A stretch of 15,901 nucleotides of DNA from Palsa-459 sp035937595 (GCA_035937595.1 DASZHS010000016.1:1-15901), one strand, 5' to 3'; positions 5,710-12,604 are shown, counted from the stretch's first letter. Translations and numbers: made by a program. The notes: generated from the sequence alone by a model not told the origin.

Positions 5710-6642
5710 GTGACGAGCCTGCTCGAGCGCCGCCTGCTCTTCGTGACCGGCAAGGGCGGGGTCGGCAAGACCACGATCGCGGCGGGGCTCGCGTGGCTGC
5801 TGGCCACGAGGGGCAAGCGGGTGCTCGCCTGCGAGGTCGACGCCAAGGGCGACCTCGCCGCGGCGTTCGAGCTCGGCGACGTCGGGTTCGATCCCGTCGA
5901 GGTCCCGGGCGGGCCGTGGGTCATGTCGATGGACACGGAGGCCTCGCTGCGCGAGTACCTCCGCCTCCAGCTGCGGATCCCGGTGATCGGCCGCATCGGG
6001 CCGCTCGCCTCGGCGTTCGACTTCGTGGCCGCCGCGGCACCCGGTGTGCGCGAGATCCTGACCGTCGGCAAGCTCTGCTACGAGGTCCGCGAGCGCCGCT
6101 ACGACGCGATCGTCGTGGACGCCGCCGCGACGGGCCACGTGCTGGGACACCTCACCGCCCCGCAGGCGATCAACGACCTCGTCAAGGTGGGGCTCATCCG
6201 GTCGCAGACCACCTGGATGCTCGACATCCTCAACGACGCCGCGACGACGGGCGTCGTCGTCGTCGCGACACCCGAAGAGATGCCGGTCGCCGAGACGATC
6301 GAGCTCGTCGACGCCATCCGATCCACGACGCGCGTCGACGTCGCGGGCGTCGTGGTGAACCGCACGCTGCCCGAGCTGTTCGGCGTCCGTGACGAGGCCA
6401 CGTTCGCCTCGATCGCCGCGGCGAGGCCGGGCGTGCTCGACGAGTCGAGGTTCGACGGCGTCTTCGACGCGGCGCGGCACGCGACGGTTCGACGGAGGAT
6501 CGCCGCCGAGCACGTCACGACGCTGCGCGCCGCCCTGCCCGGGGATCTGCCGCTCGTCCTGCAGCCGTACCTGTTCACGCGGGCCGAGGGCCGACGAGCG
6601 ACCCGGCAGGTCGCGACGGCGCTCGCCGGAGAGCTGTCGTGA
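5710..6642 (+). CDS. ArsA/Get3-like ATPase, subunit with intact deviant Walker A
   Basis: A 310-residue SIMIBI-class P-loop ATPase of the anion-transporting ATPase (ArsA/Get3) family. The deviant Walker A is TGKGGVGKTT (13-22) with signature Lys15 and catalytic Lys20. Next come a switch I region CEVDAKGDLAAAF and a switch II region VVDAAATGHVLGHL. It lacks the CxxC zinc motif of eukaryotic Get3 and has only one ATPase domain, unlike duplicated bacterial ArsA. It overlaps the second ATPase by GTGA (6639-6642), so the two are translationally coupled and probably made in equal amounts. From established knowledge, actinobacteria such as Mycobacterium carry a similar adjacent pair (Rv3679/Rv3680) next to whiB4. 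The arrangement here suggests the same heterodimer; arsenic transport is unlikely, since no ars genes are near. GTG 5710 is a weak start without a clear ribosome site. Confidence 0.88.
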   Translation: MTSLLERRLLFVTGKGGVGKTTIAAGLAWLLATRGKRVLACEVDAKGDLAAAFELGDVGFDPVEVPGGPWVMSMDTEASLREYLRLQLRIPVIGRIGPLASAFDFVAAAAPGVREILTVGKLCYEVRERRYDAIVVDAAATGHVLGHLTAPQAINDLVKVGLIRSQTTWMLDILNDAATTGVVVVATPEEMPVAETIELVDAIRSTTRVDVAGVVVNRTLPELFGVRDEATFASIAAARPGVLDESRFDGVFDAARHATVRRRIAAEHVTTLRAALPGDLPLVLQPYLFTRAEGRRATRQVATALAGELS

Positions 6643-7802
6643 CGACGCCGTCGTCGGTGCGCCGGCTCGTCGAGACGCGCGAGATCCTGCTGTGCTGCGG
6701 CCCGGGCGGCGTCGGCAAGACGACGATCGCGGCGTCGCTCGCCATGCTGGCCGCGACGACCACCCCCGGGCGCGTCCTCGTGCTCACCATCGACCCGGCG
6801 AAGCGGCTCGCACAAGCCCTCGGCCTCGAGGGGATCGGCAACGACGTGGTGCGGATCGACGACGAGACGCTCGCGGCGGCCGGTGCGGTGCCTCGCGGCG
6901 AGCTGCACTGCGCCATGCTCGACATGAAGCGCAGCTGGGACGACCTGATCCGTCGGCACGCCCCGGACGCGCCGACGGCACGCCGCATCCTGTCGAACCC
7001 GCTGTACCAGAACATCACCGGCCGCTTCGTCCAGTCGCACGACTACATCGCGATGGAGCGGCTGCACGAGCTGCACGCCACGGGGGAGTGGGACCTGATC
7101 GTGGTCGACACGCCACCCACGCGCAACGCGCTCGACTTCCTCGACGCACCGGCACGGATGGAGGAGTTCTTCTCGTCGCGGCTGCTCCGGTGGCTGATCC
7201 TGCCCGCACGCGGCGGGCTGCTCGGGATCGCTGCGCGCCCGTTCACCCAGATCGCCGACCGGATCCTCGGCACCCAGTTCCTCGAGGACATCACCGAGTT
7301 CTTCCTGTCGCTCCAGTCGATGTACGGCGGGTTCGTCGAGCGGGCCCGCGCGGTCTCGCGGCTCCTCTCCGACGAGCGGACCTCCTTCGTCGTCGTCGCC
7401 ACCCCCGAGCCGACCCCGCTCCGCGAGGCGGACTTCTTCCTCCGTGAGCTCCGCTCGCGCCGCTACGAGATCGGTGCGCTCGTCCTCAACCGTGCGCTGC
7501 CCTCGTCGCTGTCGGCGCCGGCGACCGAGTCCGCCGCCGAGGCGCTCGCCGCGGACGCCGAGGGGATCGCGAAGGTCGCCGCGCGAGCGCTCGACCTCGA
7601 CATCGAGGCGGCCGCGAGGGTCCTCCGCACGGCGGCGGCGTCGGCGAGGGAGTGGTCCGTCGTGGCGAGGCGCGAGGCGGCCGCCCGCGAGCGGATGGCG
7701 TCCGCCGCCCCGCTCGTCGTGACCGTCCCGAGCCTCGACGGGGAGGTCGGCGACCTCGAGGGCATCCTCGCGCTCTCGGGCGTCATCGGGTCGGCCGCCT
7801 AG
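6639..7802 (+). CDS. ArsA/Get3-like ATPase, partner subunit with altered P-loop
   Basis: A 387-residue member of the same family as its neighbour. The P-loop is CGPGGVGKTT (20-29): the signature lysine that reaches across the dimer is Pro22, while the catalytic Lys27 remains. The region TIDPAKRLAQALG and switch II VVDTPPTRNALDFLDAP are well preserved. A long insertion follows (MEEFFSSRLLRWLILPARGG, then QFLEDITEFFLSLQSMYGGF), rich in Leu, Phe and Met and possibly the client-binding helical part, as in Get3. The extended C-terminus, from about residue 290, is Ala/Glu/Arg-rich helix. GTG 6639 overlaps the preceding stop. Together with the first ATPase this resembles the Rv3679/Rv3680 pair, where only one subunit has a complete deviant Walker A. 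The client and cellular role are unknown here. Confidence 0.88.
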   Translation: MTTPSSVRRLVETREILLCCGPGGVGKTTIAASLAMLAATTTPGRVLVLTIDPAKRLAQALGLEGIGNDVVRIDDETLAAAGAVPRGELHCAMLDMKRSWDDLIRRHAPDAPTARRILSNPLYQNITGRFVQSHDYIAMERLHELHATGEWDLIVVDTPPTRNALDFLDAPARMEEFFSSRLLRWLILPARGGLLGIAARPFTQIADRILGTQFLEDITEFFLSLQSMYGGFVERARAVSRLLSDERTSFVVVATPEPTPLREADFFLRELRSRRYEIGALVLNRALPSSLSAPATESAAEALAADAEGIAKVAARALDLDIEAAARVLRTAAASAREWSVVARREAAARERMASAAPLVVTVPSLDGEVGDLEGILALSGVIGSAA

Positions 7803-7805
7803 CAT
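7800..7805 (+). promoter_or_regulatory. Possible internal -10 box before the PHP gene
   Basis: TAGCAT overlaps the stop codon (TAG, 7800-7802) of the second ATPase and lies 14 bases before the PHP gene ATG. The same hexamer precedes the DUF3107 gene and, inverted, whiB. It could give the PHP gene its own nearly leaderless transcript. Confidence 0.3.
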
Positions 7806-7819
7806 CGCTTCGAGCGGCG

Positions 7820-8734
7820 ATGCTGGACTACCACCTCCACCTGTGGCCGCACGAGCACGCGACCACGTGGCTGCGCCTCGACCAGATCGCCGAGTACTGC
7901 GAGATCGCCGCGACCGAGGGGGTCACCCAGCTCGCGCTCACCGAGCACCTGCACCGCTTCACTCAGGCGGCCGACGTGGTGGGGAAGTTCTGGGAGCGCG
8001 CGGACGACGCCCCCGGGGTCCGTCGCCAGCTCGCCGAGTACTTCGACTTCCACGCGAGGAGCGACCTCGACGAGTACGTGGCGCTGTGCGAGGCCGCGAA
8101 GCGAGAGGGGCTGCCCGTCGTCACCGGCCTCGAGGTCGACTACTACCGCGGGCAGATGGACGAGGTGGCCGGGTTGCTGGGCGGCTACCCCTTCGACGTG
8201 CTCCTCGGCAGCGTCCACTGGATCGGCGCCTGGCAGTTCGACGCCGTCGAGAACGCCGCGCACATGGCCGAGTGGGACGCCCGCGACGTCGACGCCTGCT
8301 GGGCCGCCTACACGGCGTGCATGGAGGAGCTCGCCGCCACCGCGACGTGCGACGTGCTGGCGCACCCCGACCTCATCAAGGTCGCCGGGCGGATCCCCGA
8401 CGCGCCCGAGGAGTGGTGGGACCGGATCGCCGAGGCCGCGGCGGGCGCGGGCCTCTCCGCGGAGGTCTCGAGCAGCGGGTGGTCGAAGCCCGTCGGCGAG
8501 CAGTACCCCGCGACGGGCCTGCTCGACCGGTTCGTCGCGCGCGGGGTCACGTTCACGACGGCGTCGGACGCCCATCGCAGCGACCGCGTCGCCGAGCGCG
8601 CCGGTGAGCTGCGGGCGATGCTCGCCGCAAGGGGTGTCGGCTCGCTCGCCGCCTACGAGGGACGTCGTCGCGTCGAGGTGCCGCTCGAGGCGCCGTCCGC
8701 GCCGGACGACGCCCACGCCCAGCGGGGCGCGTGA
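7820..8734 (+). CDS. PHP-domain phosphoesterase, histidinol-phosphatase-like
   Basis: A 304-residue PHP-family metal-dependent phosphoesterase. Metal-binding motifs appear in order: YHLHLWPHEH (H5, H7), TEHLHRF, GLEVDYYRG, GSVHW, AHPDLIK and near the end TASDAH. This layout matches monofunctional HisK-type histidinol-phosphate phosphatases and related PHP proteins. No other histidine genes are in the window, so the substrate is open. It starts 17 bases after the second ATPase and is probably co-transcribed, with a possible internal promoter across that junction. The start ATG 7820 precedes the first metal motif by only four residues, which is usual for the family; no strong ribosome site is seen. 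It ends 10 bases before the 3' end of the convergent whiB gene. Confidence 0.88.
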   Translation: MLDYHLHLWPHEHATTWLRLDQIAEYCEIAATEGVTQLALTEHLHRFTQAADVVGKFWERADDAPGVRRQLAEYFDFHARSDLDEYVALCEAAKREGLPVVTGLEVDYYRGQMDEVAGLLGGYPFDVLLGSVHWIGAWQFDAVENAAHMAEWDARDVDACWAAYTACMEELAATATCDVLAHPDLIKVAGRIPDAPEEWWDRIAEAAAGAGLSAEVSSSGWSKPVGEQYPATGLLDRFVARGVTFTTASDAHRSDRVAERAGELRAMLAARGVGSLAAYEGRRRVEVPLEAPSAPDDAHAQRGA

Positions 8735-8744
8735 CGCGGCTCGC

Positions 8745-9053
8745 TCAGGCGGACTGCGGCTGCTGCTGGGAGCGTCGGCGAGCCGCGAGCCACTGCTTGC
8801 GGAGCTTGCGGCGCTCTTCCTCGGACGTGCCACCCCACACGCCCGACTCCTGGTTCGTGGCGAGCGCGAAGTCGAGGCACGCGCTCATGGCCTCGCACGA
8901 CTCGCACACGCGCTTGGCGGCCGCGATCTGCTCGAGCGCGCCGCCCGTCGAGCCGATCGGGAAGAACATCTCGGGCTCCGTCGACCGGCACGCGGCCACC
9001 GAACGCCAGTCGTCCATGTCCCAGTCGAAGGTCCGGTTCCAGGTCAGCGCCAT
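8745..9053 (-). CDS. whiB: WhiB-family Fe-S transcriptional regulator (WhiB1/WhiB2-type)
   Basis: A 102-residue WhiB protein, an actinobacterial [4Fe-4S] regulator that binds the sigma-A subunit and responds to redox or nitric oxide. The four cluster cysteines are C22, C50, C53 and C59 (C-X27-C-X2-C-X5-C). The GVWGG turn is at 71-75, and it is followed by a basic tail (ERRKLRKQWLAARRR) for DNA contact. The pattern WRSVAACRSTEPEMFFPIG and AKRVCESC is closest to WhiB1/WhiB2 in length and spacing, not to WhiB4, although the ATPase pair nearby recalls the whiB4 neighbourhood of mycobacteria. ATG 9053 is preceded on the minus strand by AAGGA. The gene has its own promoter and an operator-like palindrome in the leader. 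Confidence 0.93.
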   Translation of the reverse strand: MALTWNRTFDWDMDDWRSVAACRSTEPEMFFPIGSTGGALEQIAAAKRVCESCEAMSACLDFALATNQESGVWGGTSEEERRKLRKQWLAARRRSQQQPQSA

Positions 9054-9077
9054 CTAGTCGTCCTTGCTCCCCCGGTT

Positions 9078-9093
9078 CGTGAAACCTTTCACG
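9078..9093. promoter_or_regulatory. Operator-like palindrome in the whiB leader
   Basis: CGTGAAA (9078-9084), CC, TTTCACG (9087-9093) is a perfect 7-2-7 inverted repeat. It lies 25-40 bases before the whiB ATG and downstream of the predicted transcription start. The TGAAA/TTTCA half sites resemble LacI- or CRP-type operators. It could act as a roadblock operator or form an RNA hairpin. Confidence 0.5.
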
Positions 9094-9137
9094 TACCGCC
9101 CTCTGCAGACGTCCCGAACAGGGAAGCCGGCCGTTCG

Positions 9138-9166
9138 ATGCTACAAGTCGCCCGATCCTGTATCAA
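9138..9166 (-). promoter_or_regulatory. whiB promoter (-35 TTGATA, -10 TAGCAT, 17-base spacer)
   Basis: Read on the minus strand, TTGATA (plus coordinates 9166-9161) and TAGCAT (9143-9138) are separated by exactly 17 bases. This is the best sigma-A-type promoter in the window. The predicted start lies near 9131, giving a leader of about 78 nt before the ATG at 9053. Confidence 0.65.
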
Positions 9167-9461
9167 GGGCGAGCTCTCGCGCCTGGGGGGGCGCGGGCCG
9201 CGACGACACGGGCGCACCGCGGGCGGCGCGCGTGCTCACCATCGGTGACCAGCGTCGATCGGTCCTCGCCGCTCCCCACGGTCCTGTGACGTCGCACGTG
9301 CGACGAGGTCGATCGGAGACCCACCGTGGGGTCGCCGTCGGCGCCAGGGTCGCGACAAGGGACGCGGCTCCGGCAGCGGGATGCGCCAGGCGAGGGTGCT
9401 CTGGATTGCAGCGACGTTCGCCCACATCGCTGCGGTCCTACGAGCTTGGTCGACGCGTGCG
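9167..9461. other. Non-coding stretch between whiB and the secreted-protein promoter
   Basis: No convincing gene is seen on either strand here; the open frames are short or have Arg/Pro-rich composition typical of shadow translation. Small features are present. A 12-base palindrome TCGCACGTGCGA spans 9292-9303. A 9-base direct repeat GTCGATCGG occurs at 9254-9262 and 9308-9316. A weaker stem, GACCC/GGGTC, lies near 9319-9334. These could be binding sites for regulators of either flanking gene. Confidence 0.4.
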
Positions 9462-9480
9462 TGCAAACAACAACTTTGCA
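9462..9480. repeat. Inverted repeat just upstream of the AT-rich promoter
   Basis: TGCAAA (9462-9467) and TTTGCA (9475-9480) are perfect inverted arms with a 7-base spacer, ending three bases before the -35 hexamer. The position fits an activator or repressor site. Confidence 0.4.
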
Positions 9481-9482
9481 AC

Positions 9483-9511
9483 TTGACAAAATATTCGAAC
9501 GAACTTACTGT
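9483..9511 (+). promoter_or_regulatory. Promoter of the secreted-protein gene (TTGACA, 17 bases, TACTGT)
   Basis: A consensus -35 TTGACA (9483-9488) and a -10 TACTGT (9506-9511) lie 17 bases apart in an AT-rich island (about 9462-9556), unlike the surrounding GC-rich DNA. Inverted arms TCGAAC (9495-9500) and GTTCGA (9515-9520) straddle the -10. The predicted start is near 9518, leaving a leader of about 210 nt before ATG 9730. Confidence 0.6.
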
Positions 9512-9518
9512 CCAGTTC

Positions 9519-9729
9519 GACCGACAAACGGTCAAGAAAATTCCAACAATTCCGTTGGGTCTTGGGGTGGGGAAGGACGAGGGCCGCAAGGGACGCACGA
9601 CAACGACCGGGCTGCGACGAATGGAGCCCGACCGTCGCGGTTGTGCGACGGCTCCTCGAGATTTCGACCAGATCGGACCGAGACGGTCGATGCGCGGGCG
9701 CGAACCGCCCGCAGGAGAAGGAGTCAACA
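9519..9729 (+). ncRNA. Structured 5' leader of the secreted-protein gene (candidate cis-regulatory RNA)
   Basis: Several stems can form in order. GACCG/CGGTC lies at 9519-9533 and CCAAC/GTTGG at 9543-9558. CGGGCT (9608-9613) pairs with AGCCCG (9625-9630). CCGTCGC (9632-9638) pairs with GCGACGG (9645-9651), extended by GGAG/CTCC. TCGACC/GGTCGA lies at 9664-9690. GCGGGC (9694-9699) pairs with GCCCGC (9707-9712), directly before the ribosome site. GCGACG occurs twice (9614-9619 and 9645-9650), and both copies can pair with CGTCGC at 9633-9638, so alternative folds exist. It does not match any riboswitch class I recognise. In GC-rich DNA some of these stems are expected by chance. Confidence 0.35.
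9713..9723 (+). promoter_or_regulatory. Ribosome binding site deciding the start of the secreted protein
   Basis: AGGAGAAGGAG ends six bases before ATG 9730 and is by far the strongest ribosome site of this gene. It fixes the start at the signal peptide and rejects the 56-codon upstream extension. The hairpin at 9694-9712 abuts it. Confidence 0.7.
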
Positions 9730-11685
9730 ATGGCACGCAAGACAAGGGTCTTGCTCCTCGCCACGGGTACCGCGTTCGCGACCTTGGTCTCGTTCGTCCC
9801 CGCAGCGCTGAGCACGCAGGTAGCCAGTGCGACGGGCTCACCGCCCGTTGCCCCAGCGGCGATCTATGACAGCACCTCGACGCCACTCGTCTCGATTCCG
9901 AGCCTCGGTTTCGAGGCGACGCAGGCGTCGGAGGCCGGCAACCTCGTCCAGTTCTCCTCGTCTCCTGCGCGCCTTCTCACGGGCGTGTCGGTGACTATGG
10001 ACAGCTGGGGATGCCAGAGCGGCAACTGGTACGACAACCCGATCTGCTCGACCACACCCGGCTCCACGTTCTCCGAGCCGATCACGTTCAACCTCTACAA
10101 CGTCGGGCCCTCGAACGCCGTTGGCTCGCTCATCACGACCGTCACACAGACCTTCAACATCCCCTATCGGCCGTCGACCGATCCGAGCTGCCCGCTGAGC
10201 ACCGCCGACGGCAGTGCTCCCCCCGGCGACATGGAAGAATTCATGTACAACGGCGTCTGCTCGCACGGGCTGCCGGTGAACGTCACCTTTAACCTTGGCG
10301 ACGTCGTCGTGCCCGACGAGGCCATCTGGAGCGTCGCGTACAACACCTCGGACTACGGCGCGGCGCCCTACAACACCCCCAACCCCCCCAATCCCCCCAC
10401 CTACCCGGCGTGCCACGCCACGAGCGAGGGGTGTGGCTACGACTCGCTGAACGTCGGGCTGACGGTCGCCAATGGGCCGTCCGTCGGAACCGATCCGCTC
10501 CCCGGAACGGTCTACTGGTCCACGCTGACCGCGGCCAACTACTGCGATGGCGGCACGGCCGGCAACTCAAGCTTCAGGCTCGACTCGCCTAACACCACGC
10601 CGTGCTGGGGCGATCAGTCTCCGTACCACAGCGCGCCCTGGGACATCCCCGCGGCGCAGTTCAACGCCGTGCCGGAGATCTCCGTCGGCAGCAGCAACAC
10701 GGCGTCGTTCATCGGGCACACCGTGACGTTCACGGTCACCGGACCGCCCACCGCGACGCACTCGGTCACCGTCCTGGACGGCTCGCACCCGATTGGGTCG
10801 TGCGCGCTGTCCGACGGCTCGTGCGCCGTGTCGACGAGGAGCCTCTCGGGCGGGAACCACTCGATCACGGCGTCCTACGGCGGCGACGGCAACTTCCCAG
10901 CCTTCACGTCCGCGGCGATCAACCAGGCCATCCTCACCGTGCCGTCGAGTCCCACCGGGCCGACCGCCGTCCCGGGGAACGGCTCGGCGACGATCCACTG
11001 GTCGCCGCCGTCCAACTCGGGTGGGACGCCCGTCACGAGCTACAGCGTCACCGGGAACCCGAGCGGGGCGTGCGGCACCTCCGGTGCCACCAGCTGCTCG
11101 ATCTCCGGGCTGACGAACGGGACTCCGTACCGGTTCTCCGTGACGGCGACGAACATCGTCGGGACCAGCTTCTCGTCCCTGACGCCGCTGATCGTCCCGG
11201 CGACGACGGGCTACCACGTCTATGCGTCGCCACCGGTCGTCGAGAACCACAAGCCGGTCTGGATCAGCGCGACGGGGGCCCAGTCGGGCTCGCCGCTGAC
11301 CCTCACCGTGGCCGGGCACGGCTCGAAGCACCTGTTCGCGGACCCCTACGGCGCTGGCGCGGTGCGCTTCACCATCGGGCAGAGCGGCAAGTACGCGATC
11401 TCGGCCACCAACAACGGCTCGGTCGCACATGGCGTGCTCTACGTCGCGCACGTGACGAGTCCGTCGCAGGCATCGCACAACTCCCAGATCCCGATCCTCG
11501 TTCGCAACGCGATCCCAGGCACGGTGATCCAGGTGGTGACGAGTGACGACGGCACCTTCAGCGTGCCGGTGCCGAGCAACGGCCGCGTCGTGATCGACCT
11601 CCCGCCGGCCCCGACGGGGTCGCTGAGGGTCACCGTCCTCGACGCCGGCTACCAGCTCGTCAAGCGGACCATCTCGATCACCTAG
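9730..11685 (+). CDS. Secreted protein with Ig-like and fibronectin type III domains
   Basis: A 651-residue exported protein of unknown function. Residues 1-34 are a signal peptide: MARKTR, a hydrophobic stretch LLLATGTAFATLVSFVPAAL and a likely cleavage after VASA. Residues about 40-310 form an N-terminal domain rich in Asn, Thr, Ser and Cys (SVTMDSWGCQSGNW, ITFNLYNVG, WSVAYNTSDYG, TVYWSTLTAANYCDGG); from memory it resembles uncharacterised secreted proteins of environmental bacteria. A Pro/Asn linker (TPNPPNPPTYP) lies near 215. Residues about 317-403 are a bacterial Ig-like repeat (GHTVTFTVTG, ITASYGGDGNF). Residues about 405-485 are a fibronectin III domain (SATIHWSPPSNSGGTPVTSY). The last 160 residues are beta-rich with no recognised fold. 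There is no LPXTG, no C-terminal membrane helix and no catalytic motif, so it is probably released or bound non-covalently at the surface. Codon use is less GC-extreme than in neighbouring genes. Confidence 0.85.
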   Translation: MARKTRVLLLATGTAFATLVSFVPAALSTQVASATGSPPVAPAAIYDSTSTPLVSIPSLGFEATQASEAGNLVQFSSSPARLLTGVSVTMDSWGCQSGNWYDNPICSTTPGSTFSEPITFNLYNVGPSNAVGSLITTVTQTFNIPYRPSTDPSCPLSTADGSAPPGDMEEFMYNGVCSHGLPVNVTFNLGDVVVPDEAIWSVAYNTSDYGAAPYNTPNPPNPPTYPACHATSEGCGYDSLNVGLTVANGPSVGTDPLPGTVYWSTLTAANYCDGGTAGNSSFRLDSPNTTPCWGDQSPYHSAPWDIPAAQFNAVPEISVGSSNTASFIGHTVTFTVTGPPTATHSVTVLDGSHPIGSCALSDGSCAVSTRSLSGGNHSITASYGGDGNFPAFTSAAINQAILTVPSSPTGPTAVPGNGSATIHWSPPSNSGGTPVTSYSVTGNPSGACGTSGATSCSISGLTNGTPYRFSVTATNIVGTSFSSLTPLIVPATTGYHVYASPPVVENHKPVWISATGAQSGSPLTLTVAGHGSKHLFADPYGAGAVRFTIGQSGKYAISATNNGSVAHGVLYVAHVTSPSQASHNSQIPILVRNAIPGTVIQVVTSDDGTFSVPVPSNGRVVIDLPPAPTGSLRVTVLDAGYQLVKRTISIT

Positions 11686-11701
11686 TCGTCGCGTCGGCCG
11701 C

Positions 11702-11736
11702 CGCCGTCGACCACCCTGGACGGGTGGTCGGCGGCG
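11702..11736 (+). terminator. Strong hairpin terminator after the secreted-protein gene
   Basis: A stem of 15 base pairs, including one G-T pair, joins 11702-11716 to 11722-11736 around the loop TGGAC. It starts 16 bases after the stop codon. No T-run follows, as is common for actinobacterial terminators. Confidence 0.7.
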
Positions 11737-11786
11737 AGCGGTCGGCGGACCCCGTTTCGCCCTCTGGCGCGCACGCGAGCCGCCGA

Positions 11787-11792
11787 TAGCCT
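11787..11792 (+). promoter_or_regulatory. Possible -10 box for the glycerophosphodiesterase/etf group
   Basis: TAGCCT fits TANNNT and lies between the terminator and the next gene, about 77 bases before its GTG start. No good -35 is visible. Confidence 0.3.
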
Positions 11793-11869
11793 CGCGCGGT
11801 GGATCGTGGGAGCGAGCCCGTGTGCGTGGAGCTCGAGCGCCGCGAGCGCGTGTGCGTCGGCACGCCGGC

Positions 11870-12595
11870 GTGACCAGGGTCTTCGCCCACCGGGGCGTCG
11901 CAACCGTCGCGAAGGAGAACACGCTCGCGGCATTCCTCGCCGCGGTCGCCGCGGGCGCGGACGGGGCCGAGCTCGACGTGCGGCGCAGCGCGGACGGCGC
12001 GCTCGTCGTCCACCACGACGCCGCGGTCGACGGGCTCGGGGTGATCAACGAGCTCCAGGTCCGCGAGCTCCCTGGAGACGTCGCGCTCCTCGGCGACGCG
12101 ATGGCGGTGCTCGAGCCGCTCGTCGTGAACGTCGAGATCAAGAACGATCCCGACGATCCCGCGTACGACCCGACCGGCTCGCTCGGCCACGACGTGGTCG
12201 CGCTCCTCGAGGACCGCGGCGACCTCGACCGCGTCGTGGTCTCGTCGTTCGACCTGCCGACCCTCGACGCGGTCCGACAGGCGTCGGCGACCGTGGCCAC
12301 GGGATGGCTCCTCGGGTACTCGGTGGATCCCCGATCGCTCGTCGAGGTCGCGGTCGATCACGCGGTGGGCGCCCTGCACCCTTGGGTGCTCACGGTCGGG
12401 GCCGAGGCCGTCGCGGCGGCGCACGCCAAGGGCCTCGAGGTCGCCACCTGGACGGTGAACGCGCGCGACGACCTCGAACGCATGGCGAGGCTCGGCGTGG
12501 ACACGGTGATCACCGACGACGTCGCGCTCGCCCTCGAGGTCGTCGCGTCGGTCGCAGCGGACCGAAATGGCGTCTCGGGGTCCGCCTCCGCTTGA
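11870..12595 (+). CDS. Glycerophosphodiester phosphodiesterase family protein
   Basis: A 241-residue TIM-barrel protein of the GDPD family, which cleaves glycerophosphodiesters to glycerol 3-phosphate and an alcohol. The catalytic pattern is complete: AHRG with H7 and R8, KENTLAAF (E16, N17), AELDVRRSADGALVVHHD with E34, D36 and H49, then VEIKND and the late GLEVATWTVN strand. No signal peptide or membrane segment is seen, so it is cytoplasmic. GTG 11870 is chosen because the family normally begins a few residues before the HRG motif; an ATG at 11822 in frame would add 16 Arg-rich residues with no homology. There is no obvious ribosome site. Its TGA (12593-12595) directly touches an ATG of the ETF beta gene, so coupling is likely, but no metabolic link between the two is known. 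Confidence 0.88.
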   Translation: MTRVFAHRGVATVAKENTLAAFLAAVAAGADGAELDVRRSADGALVVHHDAAVDGLGVINELQVRELPGDVALLGDAMAVLEPLVVNVEIKNDPDDPAYDPTGSLGHDVVALLEDRGDLDRVVVSSFDLPTLDAVRQASATVATGWLLGYSVDPRSLVEVAVDHAVGALHPWVLTVGAEAVAAAHAKGLEVATWTVNARDDLERMARLGVDTVITDDVALALEVVASVAADRNGVSGSASA

Positions 12596-12604
12596 ATGAG
12601 CGCC

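Noticed and set aside
5230..6513. Upstream extension of the dNTPase to an 818-residue protein
   Set aside because: It would run antisense through DUF3107 and the first ATPase and has no homology; the dNTPase core begins only around 4960 on the minus strand.
9254..9316. Att site or small direct-repeat array from GTCGATCGG copies
   Set aside because: Only two 9-base copies with a partly palindromic core, and no integrase or tRNA nearby; more likely regulatory or chance.
9236..9886. Possible 216-residue minus-strand gene and 160-residue + strand frames over the promoter and leader of the secreted protein
   Set aside because: No domains and no ribosome sites, and they cross the AT-rich promoter and the secreted gene's start. 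Random open frames are more likely.
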